A DNA stretch of 64,000 nucleotides, taken from assembly GCA_037039925.1 (NCBI GenBank), contig JAXRKP010000049.1, positions 280,001 to 344,000 on the forward strand. Reading direction: 5' to 3'. How positions within the stretch are numbered: the stretch's first letter is position 1; each line of letters begins with the position of its first letter. The stretch is from Doris montereyensis (Eukaryota; Mollusca; Gastropoda; Nudibranchia; Dorididae). The notes below the pieces were generated by a model. It ran no database searches. It saw only the letters and a list, made by a program, of their open reading frames with translations, and was not told where the DNA came from. The position numbers and the translations under genes were made by a program. Shown here in pieces: positions 63,096 to 64,000 of this stretch.

Positions 63096-63664
63096 CCCAA
63101 GTAACACTTGTGGTGTTACCGGAAGTGACCATCTTACAGTGAGGGGTTTCCCCAGCCATTTGCATGAAAAAACGAGTGTGTACAACGGGTGAAACTAGGA
63201 TTTAAACTTAGTTTGAACAATGAGTTCACGTTTACAGATGACAAAAGACTTATAAAACATGCTAAGAATAAGGAATTCATATTGAGATGGTATTGCAACA
63301 AAAGATACTTAAACTAAAGACTTAACAATAGCAGCGATAGCCGTGTAACCAACTTAGGCTTGCAAGTGTGTTGAATGGGAAAGCGTCACTTTGCCGCATG
63401 ATAACGAGGCTACAGGAAAACCACGAGCTTAAAATAAATTGTAATCTCATTGGCTGTTGTTTAACTATGAACTCAAAGGTCAAACTACGTCATAAACCAT
63501 GTAAGGAAAGTGGAAATTTCCATTAAATAAGGCTAGGTGTCTGGCCCTAAATATTTGGCCTGCGCGCTTTCCATGCCAATGACGGCGGCTCTAAATATAG
63601 GGTCTGCACGCTTCCCTGGCCAACTGCAACACACTCTGAATAAAGGGCTGGTACTTTTCTTGGG
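63096..63664. mobile_element. TTAA-flanked piggyBac-like MITE (569 bp) nested in the retroelement
   Basis: TTAA lies on both sides (63092-63095 and 63665-63668). The ends are cccaagtaac and, on the complement, cccaagaaaa. Copy 1 of the retroelement reads straight through here (acaaaattttaaattaaaca), so both boundaries are exact. CCC ends with TTAA fit piggyBac; Kolobok is the alternative. No coding sequence. Confidence 0.85.
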
Positions 63665-64000
63665 TTAAATTCAACAGGGAGAATTTAGAACAAATTCAAA
63701 GCTACAATTACTTAGGAGTAATGATTAACTCTGAGGGAAAACTAAGAGAAGAAATCAGCCAGAGAATCAAAAAGACAAGTGCAATATATAACCATCTAGG
63801 AAAGGCATTTGTAGGTAAACACGAATCGTCAACAAAAACCAAAATGGCAGTATACAACACAGTTTATTGTCCCTACTCTCCTCTATGGCAGTGAAACCTG
63901 GACCTTAGACAGTAGGGGATACAGTAGAGTACAGGTAGCTGAAATGAAATACCTAAGAAGAGTAGTAGGGGAAACTAAAAGAGATAAAATCAGAAACATA

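Larger units (their letters stand above)
59502..64000 (+). mobile_element. non-LTR retroelement copy 2, 5'-truncated, with two nested insertions
   Basis: It starts near tggttttagcagatttaaaa, equivalent to about 23832 in copy 1, and runs to the window end. Frames include 59797-60291, 60578-60955 with LRKRVEDQIEEHQSGFRPGR and FIDLEKALNTV, and 61034-61253 with GVRQGCILSPLLF and IADDLVLF (FADD changed to IADD). It is broken by a DNA transposon (61254-62972) and a TTAA-flanked element (63096-63664), then resumes each time at the base expected from copy 1. Confidence 0.85.

Overview
The window reads as nuclear DNA of an invertebrate animal, probably a lophotrochozoan and possibly a mollusc. It is AT-rich, with small exons (25-150 bp) in introns of up to 8 kb, many tRNA-derived SINEs, non-LTR retroelement copies, short DNA transposons with terminal inverted repeats, and very large CT/GA microsatellites. 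No prokaryotic gene, operon or CRISPR array is visible. The phylum is inferred from general repeat and gene character, not from a marker gene.

The main gene is on the + strand. Twenty exons between 5999 and 43540 join into one frame of 565 codons, open at the 5' end and ending in TAG. In order it encodes part of a J domain, an acidic then lysine-rich linker, three TPR units, a UBA-like helical motif, an RRM and a C-terminal CCCH zinc finger. The TPR block resembles the TTC31 family. The frame holds only if four single-base deletions, mostly in short homopolymers, are allowed for (exons 1, 6, 10 and 13). Splice sites are otherwise intact, so consensus-sequence errors are likelier than gene decay. 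One intron appears to be GC-AG. The likely 3' UTR follows 43540.

A second gene enters convergently on the - strand. Its last coding exon (58816-58929) holds the C-terminal half of a FYVE zinc finger, best matched to LST2/ZFYVE28. The rest must lie beyond 64000 or in exons not recognised here.

Most of the remaining sequence is mobile or repeat DNA. Region 1-5998 has a 1.97 kb inverted-repeat element, a SINE with target duplication and a TA-flanked transposon. The long introns carry TA-flanked transposons (7086-8274, 12448-13227), a hAT-like MITE (20308-20630), a tandem Helitron-like repeat (18850-19622), a non-LTR retroelement with duplicated 3' end (about 23190-26800), a TIR element containing a palindromic tRNA-like insertion (28915-30500), and about 1 kb of CT-rich DNA (40300-41260) beside a lossy copy of nearby sequence. 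Downstream, 43541-58815 holds UTR-like AT-rich DNA, a deleted mariner fossil, a dispersed ~130 bp repeat and a 71 bp tandem array. The end of the window (59502-64000) is a second retroelement copy interrupted by two different DNA transposons; the copy at 23-26 kb serves as the empty-site reference that fixes both insertions to the base.
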